Part shown: piece by piece, positions 1 through 13,200 of the stretch | Numbering within the stretch: the stretch's first letter is position 1 | Layout of the letters: every line of letters starts with the position of its first letter | Assembly (NCBI RefSeq): GCF_905475345.1 | Contig: NC_066586.1 | Span: 19,257,812-19,321,811 of the forward strand | DNA from: Vespula vulgaris | Lineage: Eukaryota > Arthropoda > Insecta > Hymenoptera > Vespidae | Direction of reading: 5' to 3' | Length of the DNA stretch: 64,000 bases | Translations under genes and position numbers: made by a program | The notes under the pieces: generated by a model | Told to the model about the DNA's origin: nothing | Database searches by the model: none | What the model saw: only the letters and a program-made list of their open reading frames with translations

Positions 1-3000
1 TTATTGAACTTTCTAGCGATCGCAGCGTGCGCGGTACACGGACGCACACATATACACGTACCACACAAGCTCGTTCGTTGGTTCGTTCGTTCGTTCGTTC
101 GTTCGCTCGCTCGCTCATTCGCGTAGCAACGCGTTTCAGCCGCAACAGCAATCGTCCACGATCCGCGAAAAACGTCGAGCGAATTCCATGCTCCTCGTTC
201 GTAACGCTATCGTCGATTCGCGATGCGTCTAGTGTATATTCGCGTGGCCATTCGATTCCGTGACCGAACGAAGATGGTTATGAAGCGAATGGGAGAAAAT
301 TCGAACGGGCCGAAATAAACGAGACGAGAATTATATTCGGTTGTTTCGGACGATTAAAAAAAAAAAAAAAAAGAGGGAAAATCTATAGATAAAGATTAAT
401 CGAGTAAAACTCTGATCGTTTCATACGTTGTTCTATTTTAGCCAAGACACCCAGGGAGTAACGCTACGGATCGTAAAGAATAACAAACACTCGGATTTAT
501 CCTCGACGAAATATATCTAAATCAAATAGAAAGGGCCAGCACACCGAGATTATATTCGTTTAATTACTCGCGAATAGCGGATACATGTACACATATAAAA
601 GTCTGGAAACGATAAATATTTTTCGTACGTACAGAGGTCACGACATAAACTATATAAATCTCGAGCGAGCAGTTAGATTTTTTCTGGACGAATTATCTCT
701 CGCGAACGCTTCGTGGGTAATGCAATTTAAACGACGAAACGTGAGAGAGAGAAAGAGAGACGCTAGAATCTTTCGAGTTCCAGGCCGCTTCGCGTGAAAG
801 TGGCCTCTCGTAGTCGCGAGGGAACACACGTGTACAATCGTGAGCGCAACGATTTCTCCTCGGTACACGCACATTCTTTCACGATCCATCGATACGTATA
901 CGGTCGGTTCTGCACTCGTGTGTTCCTTGGCTAACACCCAGTCTGCTCTCTTAGCTCTCAATTCGCTCCTCGAGTCCTCTCCTTTATTCCATTCTATCGT
1001 GCTATAGTATTTTATTTCGATCGTTTCATTTCTCTTATATATTTTCATCTCATAAATAGAATTAGCATTATCGTAGAATATTCAACTACGTTTATGTGCC
1101 TACTATGCGTCATCGATCTTTTTAGTCGCACGCGAGATAGACAGATAAATAGATAGAGATAGAGACAGAGAGAGAGAGAGAAAGAGAAAATATAGAAGAA
1201 AGTCGAACGAAGAAAGGAAAGGAAAGGATTATGGAACACGAAGGATTTCAAAATGGATATATTCTTTAGGAGACTTTGTACGCTTAGCGAGCCGCTTCTT
1301 CGTCCTTTAAAAAGGAAGAACCTACTACGGCTTTGATCATAAATCACGAGCGGTACCACGGTCACGCGTCGACCTTATCGAACGATCCATCGATCCTCGT
1401 CGCGTGCATCGCGCGAAAAGATATTATTTGCGAATTTAACGAACGATCGACGTCTACCTTTCGATCTTTCTTCGGACTTAACGCTTAATCGATATATTAA
1501 ACGAGTCTTGGATTTATCGAGAAAATTGGAAAATTAAATCGTTCGACTGTTACCGTAAATCGCCTACGATTTCGTACTTGCTTATCGAACGGGATACGTA
1601 AACTAATCTATCTATCTATCTCTCTCTCTCTTTCTCGAAAGGAGACGTAACGATTTATGTGAACTTGTACATGTATATACGTGTGTTTCTACGTATATAG
1701 TCGACGTAATGAATCGATAAACGGTTGGCAGCAGACTGAGAGAGTTTCCTGTGGTCTCGTCCACGCACGGATTCTCGCTTCTTGGAGCACGGCAAAGAGA
1801 GAGACAGAGAGAGAGAGAGAGAGGGAGGGTGGGAGGGAGGGAAAGCGAGAGCGTACTAGTAATAAGGTTACTGGAACGCCTCGCGATTAATTTGCTTGCA
1901 AATAGCTACGCTTTGCGAATAATTATATAGCGAACTACCACTGCTATCGTTACTACTATATACACGCGCTCAGACACACACACACACACACATCTTTCCC
2001 TCTCCTTTCAATGCTTTTGAAATATACCTTACCTTGTCTCACGTAACTTTCCTTTAATCCTACTACAAGCGGCCCTTTCTCGATAATCGAAATACGTCGA
2101 ACGAAGTAGACGTATCTATTAATCGTGAAAAATATCAGAAAGAAAATATTTGCTACGGGAGTGGATAAAAATGTTCGACGGAGATCGAACGGATGATTCA
2201 CTTGGTTGTATGTTAAACGCGTACGTTAAAACGCACGAATAGAACAAACTGCCTACGGCTGTCACGACCAAATTGCAGCAGCGTCGTCGTCGTCGTCGTC
2301 GTCGTCGACACAAGCAAATTCGATTCGATTCGATCCGATTCGATTCTGATTTTCGGAGCGAAAGGTTCGAATTAACTTTGTCTAATTGCTAGAGATTATT
2401 CGTTTACGAGGAGGACTTCTCGCGGAATAGAAGTATTTCGTTAACGATTTAGATAATCGTCTTAATTAACGACGATTCGTTTTTCTTTCACTTTCTTTTT
2501 TTTTTCTTGAAATCATTAACAAAGGTCGGACAAACGATGAGTCATTTTAAACGACACGTCTCTCTCTGTCCGTCCGTCCGTCTGTATGTCTCTCTCTTCC
2601 GTCCATGCTCGTTCGAGTTTCCACGCTTGAACCTCGTCCAGAAAAGTTTTCTAGACGGTAGAGAAGGTAGCCGCCCAGTCGAGACGCGCGAACCGTCGTT
2701 AAATCCGCTTGGAAACTTCCGAAGGGAAGAGATCTAGGCAAAAAGGGTGACTACGAAATTGCAAAAGGGGACGGGAACGAACTGAAAAGAGAAGAAGAAG
2801 AATTAACGCGTTGTAATCGAAAGAGAAAGAGCAAAGCGGAAGAGAGAGAGAGAGAGAAATTACGAGAAGAGATAGGAGATGTAAAAAATAATTTCCTAGA
2901 AAAGTTAAATTTCACGCGACGACAACGACGCGCGTATGTATGTGTGTGTGTGTGACTCAACGCAACGTATAAACGAATCTTATCTCTCTTCGTCGAAACG

Positions 3001-3309
3001 AAATACTCGAGTGCTCGATAATGAATCGGTCGGTATCATAAATTCCTAACATAACTCAAATATAAAGAAGATCTCGAGAGTTGGAAAAGTCTAACGCGCG
3101 CATAAGCCAAAGAAAGATAAAACGTAATCGTTTCCTTTGCTCGATAGATCTCCAATAGGTTGCTATTGCGCGTCTATTCTCCTTCTTCTAGTACGTTTAA
3201 CCTTCCTATAGAAATTTTTAGCAAAAAGATTCCCCTTCGTCTCTACGTAAGCGAGAACGTGTACCTTATATACATATACGTATATACGTCTGTCGCGAGC
3301 AACACGAAC

Positions 3310-3366
<57 letters not shown>

Positions 3367-5700
3367 AATCGACGACTTCGGTGCACGGTCCCTTGAGAGA
3401 GAAACGGAAGAATCGAAACCGACGTTGCTCGAGCATGACAAAAGCGCAAAGAAGTCTTTGTTTGCAAACAGCAGCGCGGAACAAGCGCGGACCGAAGTCG
3501 TCGAGCGAAACAATCGCTGACGAAGAAGACGACGAAAATGACGTTATTTCGTTCTCTTCTTCTTCTTCTTCTTTCCTCTTTTTTTCTTATTTTCTTTTTT
3601 TTTTATCTTATTTTCCTTTTCCATATCGTTTTCAACGAAACGTCAAAGATTGCGGCCCGATCATTGCGCGAAGCGTGTCGTTGACCAATAACATGGCAGC
3701 ACCTTTTAACGCGATAAGATCGTACGAGTCTCGTCGAAACGACGTGAATAACGTCGACAACGACGACGACTGGACCAAAGCAAAGTACCAAACTGAATAA
3801 TTCAACGGTCTCGATCAAGGAAACCGATTACCGTTAGATTATTAATAGACGAGAAATAATTAATCGTTTCTGTACGAATACGAAATTTAAGACAGATGGA
3901 AAGCGCGAGAGAGAGAGGGAGGGAGGGGAGGGAGGCAGCGAAGCTATCCTTCCTCTTTGAATAAAATATGAATTTACCAAGAAGATAGACTTACGCACAA
4001 ATACGATACAACGAGCGCGAAAAGCAGACGTCGTAAAGCTCGGTTTACTTTCGTCGATCTTTATCCAAACGAATCTCTTTCTATCGAGGCGAATCGAAGG
4101 AATTAACGATCGATACAAAATCGTACGTCGTCCCGACGATGATATTCGTAGATAAAATATTTTTAACGAGGAAGAACACGATCGATGCAAGATACATATA
4201 CCTACAAGCATTAACCTATGAATTTGCGGCAAACTATCTTACTACTAATCTTATCGCGCGTCGATAAAGCCGTGGAAATAATATCGTAATGAAGCTTATT
4301 AAGACGTTGCACTTTTACGAAACTTTCTATCTTTTCCTTTCTCGAGATGTATCGCGTAGTTGTCGTCGTCGTCGTCGTCGTCGTAACACGTATGACGACG
4401 GATCAAACGAGTGCAACTCTCGACGAGAAGTCGAGACGTACTTACTCGCGTTCGAGCTAGACGATCCGACACACGGCTTCGACCTTCGCCAAGTTTCCGT
4501 CGCGCCACGCCACGCCGTCGTGACGTAAGATCATGACGATGACTGCTAACTTTCGGAGTAAGTACGTACGTCGTACATATGTTGTACGTACGTACGTACG
4601 CATGTAACGAGCGTAGTCTCGAAATATTCTCTCTCTTACTCCTCGAAAAACGAAAACGACTACGACGGATCGATACGAAGGAAGAACGCAACTTGGACGG
4701 TTCGACGAATCAACGAAACGCAATAATATCTCGGAAATATAGATTACTCTCGATCAGACGATGACGCTTCAACAGGACAGACTTTCTCTCTTCGGAATCG
4801 TATACGATATAAGATTTTTCTAATAAGCCAGATACGTGTACGAGAAGAACTCGTGGAGAGAAAAAAGAAAAGAAGAAAGCAAGAGCAACGCTTCTTTTTT
4901 TTTTTTTTCATCTCCGACGCGTCTCGACGGTTTTGTTTTTCTTCCTTCCTTCCTTCTTTCTTTCTTTTTTTTCGGACTTTCACGGAGTCGAGAGCGATCG
5001 CGTTGGAAGTTCGGCGAGCTAGCGAGAAAGAAAAGAAAAGAAAAGAAAAGAAAAGAGGAAAAAAGGAAAGTCGAGCCACGCTTCGAGTCGCGCGCGCGAG
5101 TTTGCTGGGAGAGAAAAAAAGAAAAAAAATAAATAAATAAATAAATAAAGAAAGAAAAAAAAGAACGACAGGACGAGCTCGCATATATATATAACAAAAA
5201 AAAAAGAGAGAGAGAGAGAACCGCGAGAGCGAACGCGACCGAGATGGTAAAAGAGCGAGAGAGCGACGGAGAGAAAGAGAGAGACGTAATACGAGAACGT
5301 AAACACGACGAAGGGATCGTCGAATCGAACGCGTAACCTCGACGACAAATAACAAGATGGCAGCCGATCGAGCGATAAACTCTCTCTCGCTCTTCGACTC
5401 TTTCTCTCGCCGTTTGTTTCGCACCCGCCAAGACTTTTTCGCGAACGACGTCGGAGCGTTCCTTTTTTTTCCTCTTCTCTCTCGCTTTCTTTTTTGTTTC
5501 TTTTCTTTCCTTTCGTTTTTTTCGCAAACGCGCATGAAAGAGATAACTCATCGGAGTACTCACATAAACCGCGAATCTCCTCTTAGTTTGGTCGTAGAAA
5601 TCCTTCGGCGATCCTCTGGTCGGTCTCCTTCGTCGATAGTTGCGGTAAATCCAATAAATAATAATCCACAATGAAGGGCGAGGAAGGATGTACACACTGA
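1..5700. other. Gene-free, microsatellite-rich DNA (left edge)
   Basis: I see no gene. The segment holds (TTCG)n at 71-121, a 17-base A run at 356-372, (CA)n at 1973-1992, (CGT)n at 2282-2307 followed by (ATTCG)n to about 2346, (TA)n at 3312-3363, (CGT)n near 4362-4384, a GTAC-type tract at 4561-4600, and polypurine AAAAG and (AAAT)n tracts at 5030-5160. Open frames here are stop-poor repeats read in several frames. An ATGGCAGC motif near 5356 resembles a Pho/YY1 site but is isolated. Confidence 0.8.
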
Positions 5701-6025
5701 TATATATGTATATATATCGATATCAAGCCGATAATAACTCTCACTTATTCATTTCTTCGATATTCACACGAGTCGTATTGTCGTCGCGCGAACTTAACGC
5801 GCGCGAGTAAGCCTCTTTATTTTTTTGCCTTCCTTCTTTACTATTTTCCCATCGATCGACACTTATTCCAAGGGCACACTTGCGTGGCGCGCGCGCTGGC
5901 TCTCTCTCGAAGCAACACTTTTCGATCGGCGCACCCACTCGCGGCACAAACCACGGGCGAAGAGGAGAACGGAAACGGAAAAACGGAGAGGACGAAGAGA
6001 AAGAGAGAAATAGAGAGATAGAGAT

Positions 6026-6071
<46 letters not shown>

Positions 6072-7686
6072 AAGGGGGGGAAAAAAGGAGACAGAGTTCT
6101 CTCAACGAGATAGAGGAATCGAAGTATTTGAAACGGCCATTGCACGGGCCGTCGCCTTTTTCGTCGTTAACACACTGGTAGAGCACAAAACACAATCAGC
6201 ACCGATCTCACCACTATATCTGTGTACGTGTATATATATATATATGCGCGCGTGTATGTATGTATGTATGTATATATATATATATAATCCTCTTTCTTCC
6301 TTCTTCCTCGATATTACTTCTTCGTCGATTATCCTCTCTCCTTTTTATTTTCCCAAAGACGATAGGAGCGAAAACGAGGCGCGTTCCAACTCGGCCGTGT
6401 CGCGGGCCAGCCAGCAGCTCTCGTAGATATATACTTGTCCCTGCTTCCTCTCTCGTTTTCGTCGACGAACTTCAGGACGGTGCGCTCCTGTAAAACGTAA
6501 ACGATCAAATGATACACTGCTCGTAAGAGAACACGAGGCGGCGGCGGCGAACGACGCAACGCACGACGCGACGCGAGCAACAAGACGCAACCGCTTTCGA
6601 TTAGCGATCCGATATATGAGCGCGTAGTCGATAGGAGCACCGACGGAAACTGACTGACTGACTGACTGACTGACTGAGTGACTGAGTGACAATGAGATAG
6701 AAAGAGAGAGAGGGAGAAAGAGACGAGGAGCAGCATACGGTGAATCGATCGATCGAAGGCCGTCCACGGAAACGAGCAGACGCTCTAACTCGCGTAAAAC
6801 GTTGTTGTACCGTCGACGGGAACGGAGACGTGGGACAGCCAAGAAGACGACGAAGACGAAGACGAGGCACGAGAAGAAGAAGTAGAAGACGGGAATAATC
6901 CTTGAGCGAAAGTCGAGAAGCGCGTCGGCCCGACGCAGCGACAGCGCGCGATGGAATTCACGGAGGCACTGACAACAAAGAGCGAGAGAGACAAGGAGGA
7001 GGAGGAGGAGGAGGAGGAGGAGAAAAAGAGGAGGAGGAGGATGACGACGACGACGACGACGACGATGAGCGGGAGAGGGCGGAGGGTGGGAGGTGGTAGC
7101 CGATCGACGGGGCCATACGAGGGGGCACGAGGACGCACGAAAACGAGCAATGCCGATGATCGAAGCGCAGCAAAAGGCCCACGGAGGGAGAGAGAGGGAG
7201 GGGGAGAGAGAGAGAGAGACGCACGCACAGAGACGTGTCTTTTTCCAACGAAATAAGTCATCCAGTAGTAGTAGACGACGACAACGGGGTGACGACGACG
7301 ACGACGAGGACGACGACGACGACGAAAGGATTATATAGAGCGCAAGCGCGCGCGCGCGCTCTCTCTCTTAACGCGCTTTCGTTACGTAAAGGAAATGCGC
7401 GTCGCTCGAGTCGTCATCGTCTTCTTCGTCGCTATCACTATTCTTCTTCTTCTTCTTCTTCTTCTTTTCTTTCCATCGAATAATGTTACTCGAGATCGAG
7501 AGACACCTGTGCACTCGAGCGAAAAAAAGAGGGGAAACCGCGAGATTCGAGGCGCGCGCGAAACCGTATATTAACTCTTTCGCACCATTATCCGTTATTT
7601 ACCGTAGAGACTCCGCGGTGGTATCTCCTTTTCACTCTTCTCTTTGTTTATCGTTAATTCGCGTCGTTACATCGAAGTTCCTCTCG

Positions 7687-7722
<36 letters not shown>

Positions 7723-7993
7723 GTAGTAACGGAGGCGGCGGAGACAGCGGCGACGGTGAGGATCATCGGCGAAAGCGCGTACGCGCTTTGATCGCGGGAA
7801 AGCTCGTGATTTCTCTTCTTTTGCTTCTTCTTTCCCCGAGTTAAAGCGTTTTCTCTTCGCTCTTTTACACTGGGCGGAACAACTCTTGAACGTCGTTGTC
7901 AAGAGAGAAAGAAAGAGAGAGATATATATATACGCGTAGAGAGATACTATTATACGCGTATAAATACACACGCAGAGAAAAAGGGAGAAAGAA

Positions 7994-8026
<33 letters not shown>

Positions 8027-8760
8027 AAAAAAGAGAGAGAAAAAGAGAAAACGAGAGAGGACGGGAAGAAGGGAGAACGTGTGCGCGCGAGAGAGAGGTA
8101 AAAGGGAGAGAGAAGAGAGCACGCGCGAGAGAGAGAGAGACGGTGTGATAGGGCGGAACGATACGATCCGACTGCGACGGAGGTCCGACTCGAACTAAGC
8201 GCCGCGCGCCTCGGCGAGGCCGGCGAGCCGATAGCGGCCCTCCCTCCCTCCCTCGCTCCTTCTCCCTCTCTCTCTCTCTCTCTCCTGATCCCCACCTAGT
8301 CCGCCGTCGTCCTTCCCCCTCCACGCCGCGCTCTCCCTCCTCCTGTGCCGCTGCCGCCGCCGCCACCGCCTTCTCCTCCTCCTCCTCTTTCTCCTCCACC
8401 GGCAGTCGATCCTCTCGCTTCCACTCTTCTCGTCGAGCCGTTACGATCTCTCTCTCGCTCTCTCGCTCTTCCTCTCTCCTTCGCTTCGACCTATCCTCCC
8501 TCTCTCTCCCTCCCGCCGCCTCTTTCGCGCTTCACGTCGCCGTAGCACGCTTTTCCCAGGAAACTTTCCGGCGCGCCCGCCGTAACTCCGAGAGAGGAAT
8601 TTATCTGGCAGCACCGCGACGAATTCGCGGATCTCTCCTCTCGCGATTCTTGCGCCTTCTTTTGCGAGATAAGTAACGAAAATGAATGAAAAAAATGGAC
8701 GAAGGAAGGAAGGAAGGAAGGAACGAACGCAAACGTTCACGGGTACGATACACTCTTTAA
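5701..8760. repeat. Dense microsatellite cluster
   Basis: This is the most repeat-dense part of the window. Visible tracts are (GA)n at 6003-6069, (TA/TATG)n near 6232-6287, (ACTG)n at 6649-6690, (GGA)n at 6994-7041 joined to (GAC)n at 7042-7065, (GAC)n at 7291-7324, (CTT)n at 7441-7466, (CGA)n then (CGG)n at 7686-7723, an almost pure purine run at about 7903-8142, pyrimidine tracts at 8229-8290, and (GGAA)n near 8702-8722. No coding region is supported. Confidence 0.85.
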
Positions 8761-9275
8761 GTACTTATTTACGCGCGTGACCCTGAAAGTTCTCGAGTCG
8801 TGCGTTTGTCCCGCCTATACCTTCGCTTATATACGTCGTAACGCGCATATAGACACATATGTGTGTGTGTGTGTGTGTGTGTGTGTACGTATGCGATATA
8901 TACCTATATGTACGAACGTATATACCTCTACCTACTACTTGTTGTTCGTCGCCTGAAATTCTACGTAAAAGTAATAGCGTTTGCGGTCTTCCGCGTCGAA
9001 AATACGATCGTGAACCGGTGGCACGAGCTCGTGTTTTTTCGCCTCGTTAGTTCACCTCTTTCTTTCTCTATATCTCCCCTGTTTGCCGTATAACACGCCG
9101 TGTAATAACGTATCTCCGCCCGGTAACGTCTCGTTTTAAACCGCACTGTAATTATACGCGTCCTCTCCTCCGCCGAATCGCTTTTACGAATTACTTTTTT
9201 TTGCTTTTTCCTCTAGTCCTCTTTTCTTCGAACGAATAAGATCCTCGAGAAAAGGAGCGAAGAAGGTAACACGAA

Positions 9276-9330
<55 letters not shown>

Positions 9331-9745
9331 GTCGGTGTCGGGTGTCGTCTTTTCGGACGAACGCGTCTCACGACGTAGTTAACCCGAGAATAACTCGATG
9401 CCAATTATCGACTTGTCGAAGGTAGTACCTTTTTGTATTCCGTTCTGGTAGCAAGTTGCGGAAGGGAGGGAGAGAGAAAGAGAGAGGGAGCTTTCCCCTT
9501 CGAAACCATCGACGTTTTCTTCGGCAAACACGTAGGAAGGCCTCTCTTCTATAAACGGATACTTTGAAACCTTTCGTTTGCTTTGCGTGAAAGGAAAGCG
9601 TTTAAGGAAGAGCGAGCAGTGTTTAACACCGTCCTACCGATTCCTCCCACCTTATCGAATCGTCCGAATCGTCGGTTAAATATTGTTAAAGATTAAGAAG
9701 CTTCGATCCAATTAGTTGGTACCGACGACGAAAGAAACCAGGTCG

Positions 9746-9782
<37 letters not shown>

Positions 9783-12700
9783 AATCAGAAACGATTCGAC
9801 GACGATATTGCCAGGTCAAATTCGACTTTGCAAAGTTCGCGTACGATTCCTTGGCGGAAGGCGGTCGATTCGTTGAACTAGGAACGTCGGACCGTACGCG
9901 TTCGATTAAAATCGTGCGGTAGGGCACGCGTTGAAGCGGATTATACGAGGAAGCGAAGTGAATTACACGCCATTAAGTAATGAAGCGTATTACTCCGTTA
10001 ACCGGCAAGAACCCTAAAAGCATCGACGACTGTACTGGCCCATACACGAGAGCTTGGACGATACCACCGCGAATACCTTTTTCCAATTACTCGAAAACGC
10101 TTTACCGTTTAACTTCCCCTTTTTTCCTCTCTTCGTCTTTTCCTTTGAAGTCGGCAAAGACTCCGAGTACGGCTACGGAAACGTTAAACGTTAGTAGGAG
10201 CGTAGCACGTGTAACGTGCCCGATATCGGACTAAGCCACTTCCGTCGTGCAAAACTGCAACGTCGAGAGATGCGTCAACTGGAACGTCGAGCGTCGTTGG
10301 TAATTGATCTTTCTGGAATTTTCAGCCGCGCGATAAAATAGAAACGACCGAATCGGGAGAATCGTCCTTGGAGAGCTTCCAAAAAAAAGAAGAAAACGGA
10401 AGAAAAGAAAAGAAAAAAGAAGAATGGAAGGGGGAAAAAAAAAGAAAGAAATGGTAGAAAAAGGAAAGAAACGGGAGAAAAAGGGATCGTTACTTTTCCG
10501 TGACTCCCGTTTGCCTCTGGAAACTATCCAGAGAGTGTCCACCGAATACGACGGAGTTACTTCGAAAGCATTTTCCCCGGGCTTTTTCCAACAACGAGAT
10601 CGTTTCTTCCCTCCTGAAATTCTTTTACTTGGGTTTTCTTCGCGAACGGACGTATCGTAGTTCGATACTCTCGTAGGGTGGCGAGGGACCTTTCGGAAAG
10701 AAATCGAGCGATCTCGAAAACGCGAGAGAAGCGATTTGGAAGAGCCAGAGTTTCGCGACGATCGAAAACGCTTAGGACCTTGAAACGCGTCGCGCCGAGA
10801 CGAGAGAACGCTTCGAGTAACTTTGGTACGTGCTTAGTCACGATTTGTGCCAATGTCCAACAAGTTGTTCGACGTCGCACATGTCTCCGAGAGGGTACAC
10901 GAGAAGGACGGACGGACGGATAAAAGACGATAGTCGCGAACGACCTTCCACCGATCGAATTCGACCGAATCGAAAAATAATAAGAACGGACGACGAAAAA
11001 TGCCGAAAATGTCTCTCGTAACGAGCTCTATTTAATATGGTAATAACGTATCGAACTGGTTGCGAGTACGAGTCGGAACACAAAGTGGCACTCGTCCAAG
11101 ACGAACTGCAAAACTCGTGCTCGCTTTTCTCCACCGGAAATGCATACGAGAGCAGAGAGACCGAAATGCTTCGTCTTCTTCTTCTTCTTCTTCTTCTTTT
11201 CCTCCTCCTCTTCTTTCTTCTTCGAGCGAGCGCACAACATTTACGGATGAGTCATTTTCACGGAAGAAACCACTCATAAATCCGCTTTTACCGCGAAGCC
11301 GCCACAATTCGAAACAAACAAGTCTTGCTGCTTTGCAACGTGGAGTTTTTCTTTCTTTATCTCTCTCTCTCTCTCCCATCGTCGTCTATTCTGTGGGCTA
11401 ACTCGAAAGAACTCGTGAAAAGCGAAGCTAACGAGGGTGTCTCCTTCGATACCAAATTTGTCAGTCGCCGTTTGCCTTGAAATCTTATGGGTTTGTTACT
11501 TTGGATGGAAGAAGGAAGGAAGAGAAGGGGGGAGAGAGAGAGAAAGGACGTAGGTATTACATGGATTTACGGTCAAGCGCGCATTGTTATCGAGCCTAGA
11601 GATTTATGATCATAGCTTTACGACACCGTTAATTGATGCGAAAACTCCCAAAGTATTTTTCCGCACAAATAAGTCCCTTAACATAACAAACGAGCTGATA
11701 CTTGTTGCTCGTCCCTTAGCTCGTTGTACCTTAGCTCGCATTCCTCGAATGATCTTGCCGACCTTCGTATTCTTGGCAAGAAAAACAAGAAACGAAAACA
11801 CAAATATGGTGACGTAAATGACCGTAAAACGATATCATCTTTTCGTCACACCGTATTTATATCTCTCGATAACACAAAGTTAATACGATTTCGATGAGTC
11901 ATTACCGTACTATCCCTTTCTTTAGCTTCGAAATCTTACAAATCTCCAAGGAGTCGTCCAAACGACCGTTAGTTGCTATCTCAAACGGCCGTCCAATTAC
12001 AGTGCTTCCGACGATGTAGCAACTCGAGCGAACGGTGTATGCAGCGAGGAACCGATAGAACGTTGCTCGGAGACGGGGAGACCAAGAGGAAAAGAGAGTG
12101 AACGGAGTTCGAAGGGAGAGGGAAAGAGAAAGAAACCGCTGGGGAGAATCTGGGTCACGACCCAAATCATTCTCCCCATCGGACTCCGTTCCGATCTTTC
12201 GTGACGCAAGAAAGTGCCCAAAGCATTTTGAAAGCATTTCAAGAGAATTTATACTACGTATTTCGTTTTCGAGATATCACGATGCAAACGTATCAAAGTC
12301 CTATTTCTATTCACCGATAGTCGTCGTATCGACCGAAAGAAAGGAAAATAAAAGCGAGAGAAAGAAGAAAGGGAAGGACTAGGAATCGTCGATCGCGAGG
12401 TAAACGGATAAGTATAAAATTCGGTATTATCGTTCTTTCGTGCGTACCAAAGAGCCAAGGACCTTAGGTACGGTTGTCCGTGGATTCGTGAATTCGAGGC
12501 CGATGTTGTGCGGTATTCGGAGCACACGACGAACCCTCTCGTGCGCTTCTGGATGCTCGAGCCGCGACGCGTTACTTCCACCCTACCGGGCGTAATTCCA
12601 CGTAGAGAATATCGCGGGATTCTATCTTTACGAAGGATTTTCTAATCGCGAAGGGAAATGGAAGAAAAGGAGAAAAGATAAAAGATCTTTCTTCGCTGCT

Positions 12701-13200
12701 CGGCGACATCGCAAACGCGGAGGCGCGGGCGATCGATTCGAAGAGAAATTCTTTGGTTCGTTCTGTTTCGATTCGTCGCGAAAGTGGAAGAAGAGGAGGA
12801 GGAGGAGGAGGAGGAGAACCGCGCGTTTTCAACACGGGAAAGCTGTTGCGACTCGATCGACTTGGCAACGTGGCGAGTTCACCTCCACGCAACGTTGCTT
12901 CCACGTGAATCGGAAAGAGAGAAAGAGAGGAGAGAGGAGACGTCTCACTCGAGACCGAGGATGTTTCCGAAATATCTTTTCAACTTCTTCCAATTTGCTC
13001 CGATCGTTTGATTGTCGGGAAAAGCGATTTATCCCTTGGAAGAATCGTAACGTTTTTACGAACGATCGCAGGTATGGTCGCAACGCGGTGTACGAGGAAG
13101 CAACCCTGAAGCTTAAAGTTCGACGAAAGTTCGATCGAGCGCGTCGAGCTTAATTTTGTAACATACGGACGAGCGTGTAAAACACGACGCGTGTGTTCGT
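8761..13200. other. Gene-free CpG-rich DNA with scattered repeats
   Basis: Contains (GT)n at 8859-8886, a 46-base (GA)n at 9279-9324, (GA)n at 9748-9777 and (TTC)n at 11173-11198. The remainder is mixed sequence without recognisable coding potential, splice-linked exons or RNA genes. Confidence 0.7.

Noticed and set aside
4744..5695. Overlapping minus-strand open frames of 263 and 291 codons
   Set aside because: They consist of Arg/Ser/Lys/Phe-rich translations of GA, AAAG and AAAT repeats, remain open in several frames at once, and show no domain or splice context.
7654..8399. Minus-strand frames of 213 and 149 codons
   Set aside because: Translations of purine tracts and CGA repeats (Leu/Ser or Arg runs); the lack of stops is a composition effect.
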